Source of the DNA: Planctomycetota bacterium
Lineage (GTDB): Bacteria > Planctomycetota > UBA1135 > GCA-002686595
Direction of reading: 5' to 3'
Assembly: GCA_012960475.1 (NCBI GenBank)
Contig: DUBE01000059.1
Span: 150,374-214,373, forward strand
Length of the DNA: 64,000 bases
A program made the position numbers and the translations under genes. The stretch's first letter is position 1, and the number at the start of each line of letters is the position of its first letter. Below are positions 8,775 to 17,385 of the stretch, piece by piece. A model generated the notes under the pieces. It saw nothing but the letters and a program-made list of their open reading frames with translations, did not search any database and was not told the origin of the DNA.

Positions 8775-9605
8775 TCAGCGCTTCTTACGGCCTCGAATAA
8801 TGAATGGGTTGCTGGGATTGCTCCGACTACGGGTGCGACCGCCCTTGGCCAGAACCGCCGTGGGAGAGCAGGGATGCCGCCCGCCAGCAGTACGCCCTTC
8901 ACCACCGCCCATGGGGTGATCAACCGGGTTCATGGCAGTACCGCGCACGTGGGGACGACGACCCCGATGGCGATTGCGCCCCGCTTTGCCGAGCTTGACG
9001 TTCTGGTGGTCGGTGTTGCCTAAGCGGCCAATGGTGGCACGACAGGTGGCGTGGACCTTGCGCAGCTCGCCGGAGGGCATCAGGATCAATGCGTACTTGC
9101 CCTCCCGAGCCTGCAACTGAGCACCGCAGCCCGCTGAACGGCAAATCTGGCCACCGCGACCGGGGGTCATCTCGATGTTGTGAATTGTCACGCCCAGGGG
9201 AATGTCCTCCAGAGCCATGGCATTGCCAGGCAGAGGGTCGGATCCAGGACCGTTGGTGACGGTCTGCCCAACCTCCATGCCCAATGGACAGAGGATGTAC
9301 CTCTTCTCGCCATCAGCGTAGTGCAGCTTGGCGATGAAGCAGGAGCGGTTGGGATCGTACTCGATGGTGGCCACGCGAGCGGAAATACCGTCCTTGTTGC
9401 GTTTCCAATCGATCAGACGATAGCGGCGCTTGTTGCCACCGCCACGGAAGCGAACCGTGATCCGGCCGCGGTTGTTGCGACCACCGGTCTTGCTGAGTGG
9501 ACGAAGAAGTGATTTCTCCGGCTTGGTGCAGGTGATCTCTGCATAGTCCAGCACGGTGCCGTCTCGACGGCCCGGTGATGTCGGCTTGTATTTGCGGATG
9601 CCCAT
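8775..9605 (-). CDS. rplB: ribosomal protein L2
   Basis: A 276-residue protein essential for peptidyl transfer and subunit joining. It contains [20 protein letters not shown] near residue 35 and the C-terminal signature [18 protein letters not shown]. The latter includes the His of the peptidyl-transferase neighbourhood. Length is ordinary. Confidence 0.98.
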   Translation of the reverse strand: MGIRKYKPTSPGRRDGTVLDYAEITCTKPEKSLLRPLSKTGGRNNRGRITVRFRGGGNKRRYRLIDWKRNKDGISARVATIEYDPNRSCFIAKLHYADGEKRYILCPLGMEVGQTVTNGPGSDPLPGNAMALEDIPLGVTIHNIEMTPGRGGQICRSAGCGAQLQAREGKYALILMPSGELRKVHATCRATIGRLGNTDHQNVKLGKAGRNRHRGRRPHVRGTAMNPVDHPMGGGEGRTAGGRHPCSPTAVLAKGGRTRSRSNPSNPFIIRGRKKR

Positions 9606-9650
9606 GGGATTTGCTCTAGGTGCTGAAGATTGCCTTGCTGTAGGGGGCTG

Positions 9651-9941
9651 CTAGAAGAGGTCCAAAGTGTGATCGGGATGCAAGACGACCATCGCCTTTT
9701 TCCAGTCGGGGCGTTTGCCCCGGGCCCATCCACGGCGACGCTCCTTGCCGCGCACGCTGGAGGTGTTGACTGCTCTCACCTTCACGTCGAAAACCTTCTC
9801 CACGGCTTGGCGGATCTCCACCTTGCCGGCATCAGTAGGGACACGGAAGTGATAAGCGTTACGGCGACCCATGTCGTCGCTGCCCTTCTCGGTCAAGATC
9901 GGGCGGCTGGTGAGACGGTAGAAACGTTCCATTGAAGTCAT
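9651..9941 (-). CDS. rplW: ribosomal protein L23
   Basis: A 96-residue exit-site protein that docks signal recognition particle and trigger factor. The frame is open upstream into rplD. The start chosen is the ATG at 9941, which overlaps the rplD stop as ATGA and has a GGAGG six bases upstream. Diagnostic parts are RPILTEKG, Y.F.V..DA.K.EIR.AVE..F.VKV..VNT and KRPDWKKA.V.L. Confidence 0.96.
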   Translation of the reverse strand: MTSMERFYRLTSRPILTEKGSDDMGRRNAYHFRVPTDAGKVEIRQAVEKVFDVKVRAVNTSSVRGKERRRGWARGKRPDWKKAMVVLHPDHTLDLF

Positions 9942-10570
9942 GCGCCACCTCCTGGGGTGCCCACCCGTTGGGCGAGTTGCTCGAGAGCGGAACCCTCGGC
10001 GATGATCAAGCCGCCGTTGATCACATCCAAGGCACACAGATCACTTGAAACCCGCACATTGACCCCAGGGAAGTTCCTGAAAGAACGGTAGAGAGCGTCA
10101 TTGGCCTGTCCGATCACAACGCAGGCGCGGCGCGGACTGCCCAGATCCGCCAGCACCTTGCGGGCGGCCTTGGAAGAGGGATTGTCGAACCCACCAAGGT
10201 CAGCGACCACAACTTCGTCGTCGGCCAACTTGCCGGCAAGCGCCGAGCGCAGGGCGACCCGACGGGCCTTTGTGGGCATGTGATAGCTGAAGTCCCGGCG
10301 CTTGGGGCCGAAGACAGTTCCACCACCACGCCAGATGGGCGACTTCACATCACCCGCCCGGGCGCGGCCCGTATGCTTTTGCTTGTAGGGCTTCTTGTTG
10401 GTGCCCTGGACCTGGGAGCGCCCTTTGGTGCTGGCGTTGCCCTGTCGCTTGTTGGCCTGATACATCAGCACCGCATCCTTGAGGGTGCGATAGAGGACCT
10501 TGCCTCCGAAGGGGCCTTCGTCAAACTCGACGGTGCCGACGTTGCCTGCTTGATAGCTTTTGACCTGCAT
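9938..10570 (-). CDS. rplD: ribosomal protein L4
   Basis: A 210-residue exit-tunnel protein, also known in E. coli as the regulator of its own operon. The protein starts MQVKSYQAGN, four bases after the rplC stop; the reading frame upstream of that is only rplC read in another frame. It shows RQGNASTKGRSQVQGTNKKPYKQKHTGRAR and GGGTVFGPKRRDFSYHMPTKARR, both typical. It is coupled to rplW by an ATGA overlap. Confidence 0.97.
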   Translation of the reverse strand: MQVKSYQAGNVGTVEFDEGPFGGKVLYRTLKDAVLMYQANKRQGNASTKGRSQVQGTNKKPYKQKHTGRARAGDVKSPIWRGGGTVFGPKRRDFSYHMPTKARRVALRSALAGKLADDEVVVADLGGFDNPSSKAARKVLADLGSPRRACVVIGQANDALYRSFRNFPGVNVRVSSDLCALDVINGGLIIAEGSALEQLAQRVGTPGGGA

Positions 10571-10574
10571 GGGA

Positions 10575-11213
10575 TTAGACCTTCTGGACTCCGGTCTTGG
10601 CGGTTTGCACCTGTACGAACCCGTTCCGGGGTCCCGGCACAGCGCCCTTGATGAACAAGAGGTTGCGCCCGGTGTCGATGCGCAAGATCTCAAGGTTCTT
10701 GGTCGTGATGCGCTTGGCACCGAAGTGGCCCGAACTGCGCTTGCCCTTGAACACACGCGAGGGATAGGCAGAGCAGCCAATCGAGCCCGGCTTGCGGTAG
10801 TTCCTTGAACCGTGGGTCTTTGGTCCCCGGGCGAAGCCGTGACGCCGGATGGTTCCGGAGAAGCCCCGGCCGCGGGAGGTCCCGATTACGTCAACGAGCT
10901 GGCCACAGTCGAAGGCTTCCACCGTGATGGCGGCCCCCACTTCCAGGTCGGAGTCACCGGCGAGACGGTCCTCGCGAAGGAAGCGCTTGGGAGCCGTGCC
11001 GACTTGGGCCGCCTGCCCACGACGGGGCTTGCTGGCAACTTTGTCGCGAACATCCTCAAATCCAAGCTGAACGGCTGAGTAGCCGTTCTTCTCTTGCGTG
11101 CGCAGTTGCATGACTGTGCAGGGGCCCGCTTCGACGACGGTGCAGCCGGTGGCTGTACCGTCCTCAGCGAACAGTTGTGTCATGCCTTTTTTACGCCCTA
11201 GAATCAGCGTCAT
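10575..11213 (-). CDS. rplC: ribosomal protein L3
   Basis: A 212-residue early assembly protein. It starts MTLILGRKKGMTQLF and carries the loop GRGFSGTIRRHGFARGPKTHGS. The ending is K.LEILRID...NLLFIKGAVPGPRNGFV. About 285 bases lie between its start and rpsJ, longer than usual for the S10 operon. Confidence 0.97.
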   Translation of the reverse strand: MTLILGRKKGMTQLFAEDGTATGCTVVEAGPCTVMQLRTQEKNGYSAVQLGFEDVRDKVASKPRRGQAAQVGTAPKRFLREDRLAGDSDLEVGAAITVEAFDCGQLVDVIGTSRGRGFSGTIRRHGFARGPKTHGSRNYRKPGSIGCSAYPSRVFKGKRSSGHFGAKRITTKNLEILRIDTGRNLLFIKGAVPGPRNGFVQVQTAKTGVQKV

Positions 11214-11498
11214 GATCCTTGAGTCCTCTAGGAAGGGCCGGTTCGACCAGGGCTACCCCGAAGGGTTGACGTCTGGCCACGCGGCGGTCGTTGATGGTTG
11301 TGAAAATTGTCCCCCTCGATTGAATTCTCCGCACGGCTGACCACAAGAGTCGAAAAACCGTAAAGAAAAAAAGGAGGGAACAGTTGGGGTGGCCAGGAGG
11401 CCATTTGGTGCCACGCTGGGGAGCGCAGCAATAACCACCGGCAATGTGCCGGGGTTGATTGGAATTGAGTTGGAGGGCCGCAGCGCAGCCCGTCCAGG
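11214..11498. other. 285-bp rpsJ-rplC intergenic region without a recognised gene
   Basis: No open frame here resembles a known protein and I see no tRNA or strong hairpin with a T-run. In most bacteria rpsJ and rplC are almost adjacent, so this leader-like space is unusual and could hold an rplC-proximal regulatory element. Confidence 0.5.
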
Positions 11499-11804
11499 TC
11501 AGGCTTTGATGCGGATATCGACACCCGCGGGCAAATTCAGACTGGAGAGGGAATCGATGGTTTGAGGTGTGGGCTCGGAGATGTAGATCAGACGCTTATG
11601 CGTGCGGATCTCAAACTGCTCGCGGGACTTCTTGTCGATGAACGGTGAACGCAGAACGGTGTAGCGCTCGATTCTCGTGGGCAGCGGAATAGGACCCGTC
11701 ACCCGTGCGCCGGTGCGCTTGGCTGTGTCGACGATCTCGAGGCCTGACTGGTCAAGCGCCTCGTGATCGTAGGCTTCCATACGGATCTGGATCTTCTCGC
11801 TCAT
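11499..11804 (-). CDS. rpsJ: ribosomal protein S10
   Basis: A 101-residue protein of the 30S head; it also partners NusB in antitermination in characterised bacteria. It shows the signature [20 protein letters not shown] with SREQFE.RTHKR, then the VDI.I end. It is the first gene of the S10 run here and has its own predicted promoter upstream (11934 to 11962). Confidence 0.98.
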   Translation of the reverse strand: MSEKIQIRMEAYDHEALDQSGLEIVDTAKRTGARVTGPIPLPTRIERYTVLRSPFIDKKSREQFEIRTHKRLIYISEPTPQTIDSLSSLNLPAGVDIRIKA

Positions 11805-11933
11805 GCGTTCTGCTGGGTGGGGCGCACATTCTGCGCTCCACCTTGGGGATGGGGTTCTGACTGGGGTCCGGAACTGGGGTTCCGGTATGACTCACGCACC
11901 TGGGGACAGGCCTCAGGATTGAAAGGGCCGAAG

Positions 11934-11962
11934 AGAGTACGCCCGGGATGGGGCACCGTCAA
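11934..11962 (-). promoter_or_regulatory. predicted sigma-70-type promoter for the S10 operon
   Basis: On the minus strand TTGACG (11962 to 11957) and TACTCT (11939 to 11934) are separated by 17 bases. This leaves a leader of roughly 120 bases before rpsJ. The placement between the end of the EF-G gene and rpsJ fits a transcription unit starting at S10. Confidence 0.6.
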
Positions 11963-12071
11963 CGCCACAGGGGCACATTCTGGGCAGATTCTTGGGTCGC
12001 AGGAATGACGGACGCAAGCCCTCCCCGGGGCTAGCCCTGCCCCCCCCCAGCCGGCCCCTCCCAGGGGACCC

Positions 12072-14234
12072 TCAGCCGAAGAGCAGTCCCCGAACCTCAA
12101 GATCCTCAGCGCTCAGGACCCGCTGGCCCCTGGGGCGCAGGGAGCAGGTTGCATTGCCCTTGGAAATCGAGCGCACCCCTGTAGCGTAGCCCAGCATGGA
12201 GTGCAGGGGCACCATGCCCCAGAGCACGCGCAAGGCCCCCTCCTCTCGAAACCCTTCCAGACAGGCTCCACGGCCCCTCAGGTCCGCCGTCACCGCAGAT
12301 GCGAACTCCTTCCGAACCTCTACTTCAAAGGACATGGTGGGCTCCAAGACCAAGACATCAAGCTGACTCAGGGCATCCCGCAGGGCGACAATGGCTGCCT
12401 GTGCGAAGGCGGCTTCCGAATCCGCACCAGGGCGCGAATCCCCCCCCACCACCGTGATCGCGAGGCCCGCCAGGGGCATGCCGCAGCGGGGGCCACTCTG
12501 GACCTCCCCCTCGAGGGCGGCTTCCACCGCAGACCTCATCTGGGTGGGAATCGAGCAGGACGGACTGAATAGAATCTCGGGGACAGGATCGGGCCCAACC
12601 GTGCCTGGTGGACTCTTGCAGGCGTCCTGGCTAGGCGCTGGCATGGGGGTTTCGGGCTGCAGAGTCACCTCCTCGGGACCCGCTCCTTCCAACAAGCTGG
12701 TCATGGCCCAGGTACGGGGACGGGGCATGACCGCCAGTTCCACTGCCCCGAAATTGAGTTCCCCCGTCAGAGTGCGCTCGATCTTGCCTGTCCCCGCTGC
12801 CCTTCCCTCGACAGTCTCCAAGTAGGTAACCCGGGGCTTGCCCACCAGGGGCTTGACCCCGCTGGCCTGGGTCAGACGACCCACCAAGATCTCCAGATGC
12901 AGTTCCCCCATGCCTTCCAGAGTCCATTGGCCGGGACTGGGACCCTCGTGGGCAAACAAGGAGGCATCCTGGTGCACCAAGCGCGCAAGAGCTGTGACCA
13001 GGGCCTCTCGGTCAGCATCCTGCCTTGGCTCCAGAATGCACTGGATGACTGCTGCGGGGGGCGGCAGGACCTGCATCTTGAGGGACTGAGTCGGGTCGCA
13101 AAGGGTGTCACCGGTGGCGCTAGCCTTGAGTCCGGTGACCCCCACGATCTGGCCGGGCCCGGCGGAATCCAGGTCCTCCCCGTGCTCCGCGTGGATGCGG
13201 GCCAGGGTCTGAACCTGCTCGTGCTCGCCGGTGCGGGAGTTGAGCACGAGATCCCCGGGATGCAGGGTGCCTCCGTAGATGCGCAGGAAAGCCAGTTCGT
13301 CAGAGCCATGGTCCTGGAACTTGAAGAGCATGGCACTCAGGGGGGCCTCGGGATCAGGGGCGGGGAACATAGAGTGCTCCCCCAGGGTCGAGGTCCAATG
13401 CACGCGCTCTCCGGGACTGGGCAGGTAGGCACAGATTCCGTCCAGCAGCCAGCCGATGCCCGCACCGCTCAAACCCGACCCAAAGACCACGGGCAGCCCC
13501 TTCCCTGCGCGGGTCACCCGGGCAATGGCCGCATGCAATTGTTCGGGGTCGGCTCGCTCGTCAGCCAGGATCTGCTCCATGAACTCCTCGTCCAGATCAA
13601 CGATCTGATCCACCAGTTCGCTGCGCAGGACCTCCGTCTCATCATGGAGGTCCTTGGGAACAGGGCCGCATGTTCCCTTGTGTCCATCCCAGGTCAGGTG
13701 CTGGCGGTTGACCAGATCCAGCAATGAAGTCAGGCCTCCAGGCCCCATCTGGGGGTATTGAAGCAAGAGCGTTCGCGCGCCCAGGCGCTGCTCCAAAGAA
13801 CGCACGGCAGCGAGCGGATCAACCCCGGGCAGATCACACTTGTTGATCATTGCTAAAGCCGCCACTCCCTGACGCTGCATCTGACGCCAAACGGTTTCGG
13901 TCTGGGCCTGCACACCGCTGCCAGCGTCAAGGACCAGCACTCCCCCATCGAGCACGCGCATGCAACGCTGAACTTCCAGGGTGAAGTCCACATGGCCTGG
14001 GGTATCGATCAAGTTGATCCCATGGTCGCCCCAGGGCACATGAGTGCAGGCAGAGACAATCGTGATGCCCCGCTCACGCTCGGGCGCCAAAAAGTCCAGG
14101 GTGGTGGTGCCATCCTCCACCCGGCCCATGTGCCTTTCGATGCCGGTCTCCACCAGGATGCGCTCGGCCACGGTGGTCTTGCCCGCATCAATGTGCGCGG
14201 CGATGCCGATGTTGCGGATCAGTTCGGTTCCCAT
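12072..14234 (-). CDS. divergent elongation factor G-like GTPase
   Basis: A 720-residue translational GTPase with EF-G architecture. The G motifs are AHIDAGKTT (13 to 21), RGIT (55 to 58), DTPGH (77 to 81) and NKCD (131 to 134), where canonical EF-G has NKMD. Domain II and the EGMGELHLEI motif of domain III are present. Domain IV is divergent, with an insert rich in Pro/Ser around residues 540 to 575 and a short C-terminus. It resembles the EF-G2-type paralogues known from some bacteria and mitochondria more than housekeeping EF-G. Its start overlaps the Tsr3-like gene by 16 bases. A canonical fusA is expected elsewhere in the genome, but this cannot be shown here. Confidence 0.85.
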   Translation of the reverse strand: MGTELIRNIGIAAHIDAGKTTVAERILVETGIERHMGRVEDGTTTLDFLAPERERGITIVSACTHVPWGDHGINLIDTPGHVDFTLEVQRCMRVLDGGVLVLDAGSGVQAQTETVWRQMQRQGVAALAMINKCDLPGVDPLAAVRSLEQRLGARTLLLQYPQMGPGGLTSLLDLVNRQHLTWDGHKGTCGPVPKDLHDETEVLRSELVDQIVDLDEEFMEQILADERADPEQLHAAIARVTRAGKGLPVVFGSGLSGAGIGWLLDGICAYLPSPGERVHWTSTLGEHSMFPAPDPEAPLSAMLFKFQDHGSDELAFLRIYGGTLHPGDLVLNSRTGEHEQVQTLARIHAEHGEDLDSAGPGQIVGVTGLKASATGDTLCDPTQSLKMQVLPPPAAVIQCILEPRQDADREALVTALARLVHQDASLFAHEGPSPGQWTLEGMGELHLEILVGRLTQASGVKPLVGKPRVTYLETVEGRAAGTGKIERTLTGELNFGAVELAVMPRPRTWAMTSLLEGAGPEEVTLQPETPMPAPSQDACKSPPGTVGPDPVPEILFSPSCSIPTQMRSAVEAALEGEVQSGPRCGMPLAGLAITVVGGDSRPGADSEAAFAQAAIVALRDALSQLDVLVLEPTMSFEVEVRKEFASAVTADLRGRGACLEGFREEGALRVLWGMVPLHSMLGYATGVRSISKGNATCSLRPRGQRVLSAEDLEVRGLLFG

Positions 14235-14719
14235 GGCCAGGTCCCTCCCGCTGGGGATTCCAGCAGTGCTCGCAGGCCAGGATTCAGGTCCAGGAAAGCC
14301 TCGCGAAAATGATAGCCCGCGAGCAACTCCGGACGGGAGTCACCCAACAGAGCAAGGGCCGCCCAGAGAGCCTCCACCGAAGCCAGGCCGTCTTGCGGGT
14401 CGGTTTGGAAGCGACTGCGCCGGGGATAGGCAGTGCGCAGGGAAGGCAGGCGACGCAACAGGGGCTGGCCCTCAAGGCTTGCCACCAGCTTGGGCAGCCG
14501 CCGCCAGTTGCTGTCGATCACGAGCAGATCGCGGCCCTTGTCCGCTGGAGAGATCTCTTCCCCGTCGGGATGCAACAGCACACGATCCTTTGCTGGCACT
14601 CTTGCATGGGGATCGAAGCGACGGAACTCGATCCCGGGCATCCCCCTCAGAGGCGTCAGGCTGCACTTGGCCGCGCTCTCGCGTGGATCACGCAGGATGA
14701 GGACATGGGGACGGCGCAT
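14219..14719 (-). CDS. Tsr3/DUF367-like protein (putative rRNA aminocarboxypropyltransferase)
   Basis: A 166-residue protein with the layout of the Tsr3 (DUF367) family: an N-terminal DP....KCS (residues 11 to 20), then ISPADK (56 to 61), LLVIDSNWRRLPK (65 to 77), RRLPSL..AYPRRSR (89 to 103) and GLASVEALWAALALLG (111 to 126). The ending is F..AFLDLN (138 to 146). In eukaryotes and archaea Tsr3 transfers the aminocarboxypropyl group of SAM to a modified uridine of small-subunit rRNA. Bacterial members are less familiar to me, so the same chemistry here is an inference. It overlaps the start of the EF-G-like gene by 16 bases, which supports co-expression with translation genes. Confidence 0.65.
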   Translation of the reverse strand: MRRPHVLILRDPRESAAKCSLTPLRGMPGIEFRRFDPHARVPAKDRVLLHPDGEEISPADKGRDLLVIDSNWRRLPKLVASLEGQPLLRRLPSLRTAYPRRSRFQTDPQDGLASVEALWAALALLGDSRPELLAGYHFREAFLDLNPGLRALLESPAGGTWPWEPN

Positions 14720-14794
14720 GGGGGCAGGTTCCAGAAGAACGGATCAGGATACACCGATCCCAACGCATCTCCTAACTCGCCCCCGATGCGCGTC

Positions 14795-16954
14795 CTAACG
14801 ATCGCGCACAGGTTCGGACGAAGTCGGGTGGGGCGAGAAAATAGCGTTGTCGTGGAACAAATCGTCGAACTGGTAGAAAACCTGACCCGAGGCCCGCGGG
14901 GCTTCGACCTCAGCACTGATATCCCCCATGGCTGGAACCAGGCGCCCGTGGGCATAGGTCAAATCGGACCAATAGCCCGCGCCAGGATTGGCCGGATCAA
15001 TGAACAGGGTGCCATTGGCCGGATTGATCCAAAGGAACGTCTTCCAGGCACCGGTTGGCGGGATGATGTCACCTCCGGCAGGGTTCGGATTGCGCAGGAA
15101 GGGCGGAAACCAAAGCACGTCGGGCATGCCGTCCCCATCCGTGTCGACATTCTTGGCCCCGTACGGATTGAAAGCGGAGATATCGCTCTCACAGAACGAC
15201 CCAAGCGGGTGCTGCCGGTGGGAACACATTTTGGCCACGCCATAGCCCTCGGTCATCTGACCGATCACGAGACCCTGTGTGCCATCGCCTTCCCTCAATC
15301 GCGAAGGACTCGGATGAGCCGTGCTACCGATAATGAATGGTGGAGGATTGAATCGAAAGTCGCCCCCGCGTGCGGCAATTGAGTACTGGTAGCCAAGGCG
15401 CACATGGTCGTGACCGTCCAAGTAGGGACTCAGGCGTTCTTCATCTACCGGACGGGGAAAGACATCTGGCTGCTGAATTACATCGTAGTGGGGCCGAAAA
15501 CCCCATCCCGCGCGCCACTGCATCTCGGCCACCTTGGGTGCCCCGTAAGCGGGCTTGATGCTCATGATCTCGAAACTGTGGGAGCCAGCTGCGAAGTTCG
15601 AACGGATGTCATCGTGCAGCTTCGGGCCGAAGTCCACCAGGCGGTAGTAGTGGCTGTGCTCATCGAGGTTGATCAGCTTGACCCGGAGGGGATCGCCCTG
15701 GTCCCATCCCCGGATGCGGTTGCCTCTGGGGCCTTCCCCATACATCTCGTTGTTGAGGTAGACGCTGACGAAGTCATAGGGACCGAATGAGTCCTGATCG
15801 ATGCCCTCGGCGGACAGTACATCCCACGCTTCCGGGGGCAATGCGGTCTGGTCCTCCAGCAATTCGCACCAGTCCTCAAAAACGCCCCGCGGAGCGACTT
15901 GCTCGTCCTCCAGCATCCCCAGCACCTGCTGCGGGCTTGCTCCCGCAAGCACAGCCTGGGCCACCATGTGGAGCTTCATTTCGGGCGCTGCGGCACCTAT
16001 GCCCGCGATGGACAGGCCCCGATTGCGGGTGGCGAAGCTCTCCCCCTGGGGATCCAGTTGCACCCTGCCCGTATGGGCATTGATCATTTCAAAGATCGGC
16101 TGAAGGAACTGAATGCGCGGTGGATGCTCGCGCCAGCCCCAGGTGTAGACCCCCCGTTGCAGGGAGAGGGGGGGAAACGCCACGGTCAACTCTGTGACCG
16201 AATCGGTCCCCACTGGTGTCCAGACCGAGTCGAGGCCTTTGAAGGGAAACTGGACACTGCCCGGGTTACGATGATCCACTACGACACCCGTGGGCGAAAA
16301 GTCCTCGCGCACCAGGGAATAGATGCGGAAGTTGACGCGCAGGGTGTCGAGTGCATGGGCATCAACGGGAACCCGCAGCAGGAATGTGTCGCTATCGAAT
16401 TGGCTGTCATACCAAAGGAAGTTCACATCCACCTCCCAGATCACTCGCGGCCGTCCGTCCATGCCGGGCTCAGTCAGACCGGTGTTGGTCAGGACCTTCA
16501 TTTTGTATTCGCAGGGAACCTGACCGGGGGCCACACCACCCTGGTTGTAATTCAGCATGGGAAAGCCGTCGTAGATGCGGCCCTGGGTGGTGCCGAGCAA
16601 GATCGCTTCCAACTCCTCGGCTGCAAGCAGCATCCCTGCAGGATCGCCTCCCTCCGCAAACTCCTGTAGTTCCCTCACTGCGTTGCAGAGGCCCTCATTG
16701 GGGCTTTCCACCAGGACAATCGGATGGCCCATCAGACTGAGTTGGCCCTCTGCATCATGCTCGACGACAGGCCCGATCAGATTCAGTTGCTGGCCACCAG
16801 CAGCCTGATCGGTGTGGGGAATGCGCACATCGCTGCCGACCATGGCAGAGAACATGGGATCCAGAATGCCAGGGTCATTGGGGTCCTGGGCGAGGCTTGG
16901 GGGGGCCAGGACAAAAGCAGCCAAGAGGACGTGAATTTGAGTAGTTCTTCTCAT
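14795..16954 (-). CDS. large secreted protein of unknown function
   Basis: A 719-residue protein, reading from the ATG at 16954. There a signal peptide fits (MRRTTQIHVLLAAFVLAPPSL, predicted cleavage after AQ). The frame is open further upstream but would run through the repeat region. The mature part has many aromatic and His residues (for example HSHYYRL) and one Cys pair in KMCSHRQHPLGSFCES. It also has a DTDGDGMPD calcium-loop-like motif near residue 605, of the kind seen in secreted and adhesive proteins. I recognise no family. It lies between rpsG and the Tsr3-like and EF-G-like genes, an odd position for an exported protein. Confidence 0.75.
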   Translation of the reverse strand: MRRTTQIHVLLAAFVLAPPSLAQDPNDPGILDPMFSAMVGSDVRIPHTDQAAGGQQLNLIGPVVEHDAEGQLSLMGHPIVLVESPNEGLCNAVRELQEFAEGGDPAGMLLAAEELEAILLGTTQGRIYDGFPMLNYNQGGVAPGQVPCEYKMKVLTNTGLTEPGMDGRPRVIWEVDVNFLWYDSQFDSDTFLLRVPVDAHALDTLRVNFRIYSLVREDFSPTGVVVDHRNPGSVQFPFKGLDSVWTPVGTDSVTELTVAFPPLSLQRGVYTWGWREHPPRIQFLQPIFEMINAHTGRVQLDPQGESFATRNRGLSIAGIGAAAPEMKLHMVAQAVLAGASPQQVLGMLEDEQVAPRGVFEDWCELLEDQTALPPEAWDVLSAEGIDQDSFGPYDFVSVYLNNEMYGEGPRGNRIRGWDQGDPLRVKLINLDEHSHYYRLVDFGPKLHDDIRSNFAAGSHSFEIMSIKPAYGAPKVAEMQWRAGWGFRPHYDVIQQPDVFPRPVDEERLSPYLDGHDHVRLGYQYSIAARGGDFRFNPPPFIIGSTAHPSPSRLREGDGTQGLVIGQMTEGYGVAKMCSHRQHPLGSFCESDISAFNPYGAKNVDTDGDGMPDVLWFPPFLRNPNPAGGDIIPPTGAWKTFLWINPANGTLFIDPANPGAGYWSDLTYAHGRLVPAMGDISAEVEAPRASGQVFYQFDDLFHDNAIFSPHPTSSEPVRDR

Positions 16955-16957
16955 AAT

Positions 16958-17252
16958 GGGACCAACCGATACACCTAGTGAACGAACGGTAGAAGCTGAG
17001 AAGATGACACCGACGTAAGCGGCAGGCTCCAAACGACACCCTATGTCATACCTCTGAAGGTGTGTCCCACTCCGATACACCTTCTCAATATGAGGCACTC
17101 GGACACCCGACATGCCTACTGAACGAACGGTAGAAGCTGAGGAGAAACACTAGCGTGAGCGGCAGATTCCAGCTCTCACCCTCTTGGAATCCCCTTGATC
17201 ACAAGTCGCCTGCGATGTGTCCCACTTCGGTACACCTTCCCAATTTGAGACA
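16958..17252. repeat. imperfect direct repeat of two units (period about 141 to 155 bp)
   Basis: A 22-base block containing GAACGAACGGTAGAAGC occurs at 16979 to 17000 and again, identical, at 17120 to 17141. A second block (TGTGTCCCAC, then TCGGTACACCTT or CCGATACACCTT) occurs at 17061 to 17097 and 17216 to 17252 with a few differences. A partial extra copy of the CCGATACACCT part lies at about 16964. The whole lies upstream of the secreted-protein gene, in a 431-bp stretch with no other recognised gene. Confidence 0.85.
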
Positions 17253-17283
17253 CAGAGCCTCAGGTCCCCAGGACCTGCTCAGA

Positions 17284-17330
17284 GCCCAAACGCAGCAAGC
17301 CCCACACTGTGGGGCTTGCTGCGTTTGGGC
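17284..17330 (-). terminator. perfect 21-bp hairpin downstream of rpsG
   Basis: GCCCAAACGCAGCAAGCCCCA and its exact reverse complement are separated by only five bases. The stem lies 55 bases beyond the rpsG stop. No T-run follows on the minus strand, so it is not a textbook intrinsic terminator. It may still end or process the rpsL-rpsG transcript. Confidence 0.7.
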
Positions 17331-17385
17331 GTTGGACGCAAGGCGCCACTCGCCAAGGCCTTGACCTCAAGGCTGCTCAGGCGAC

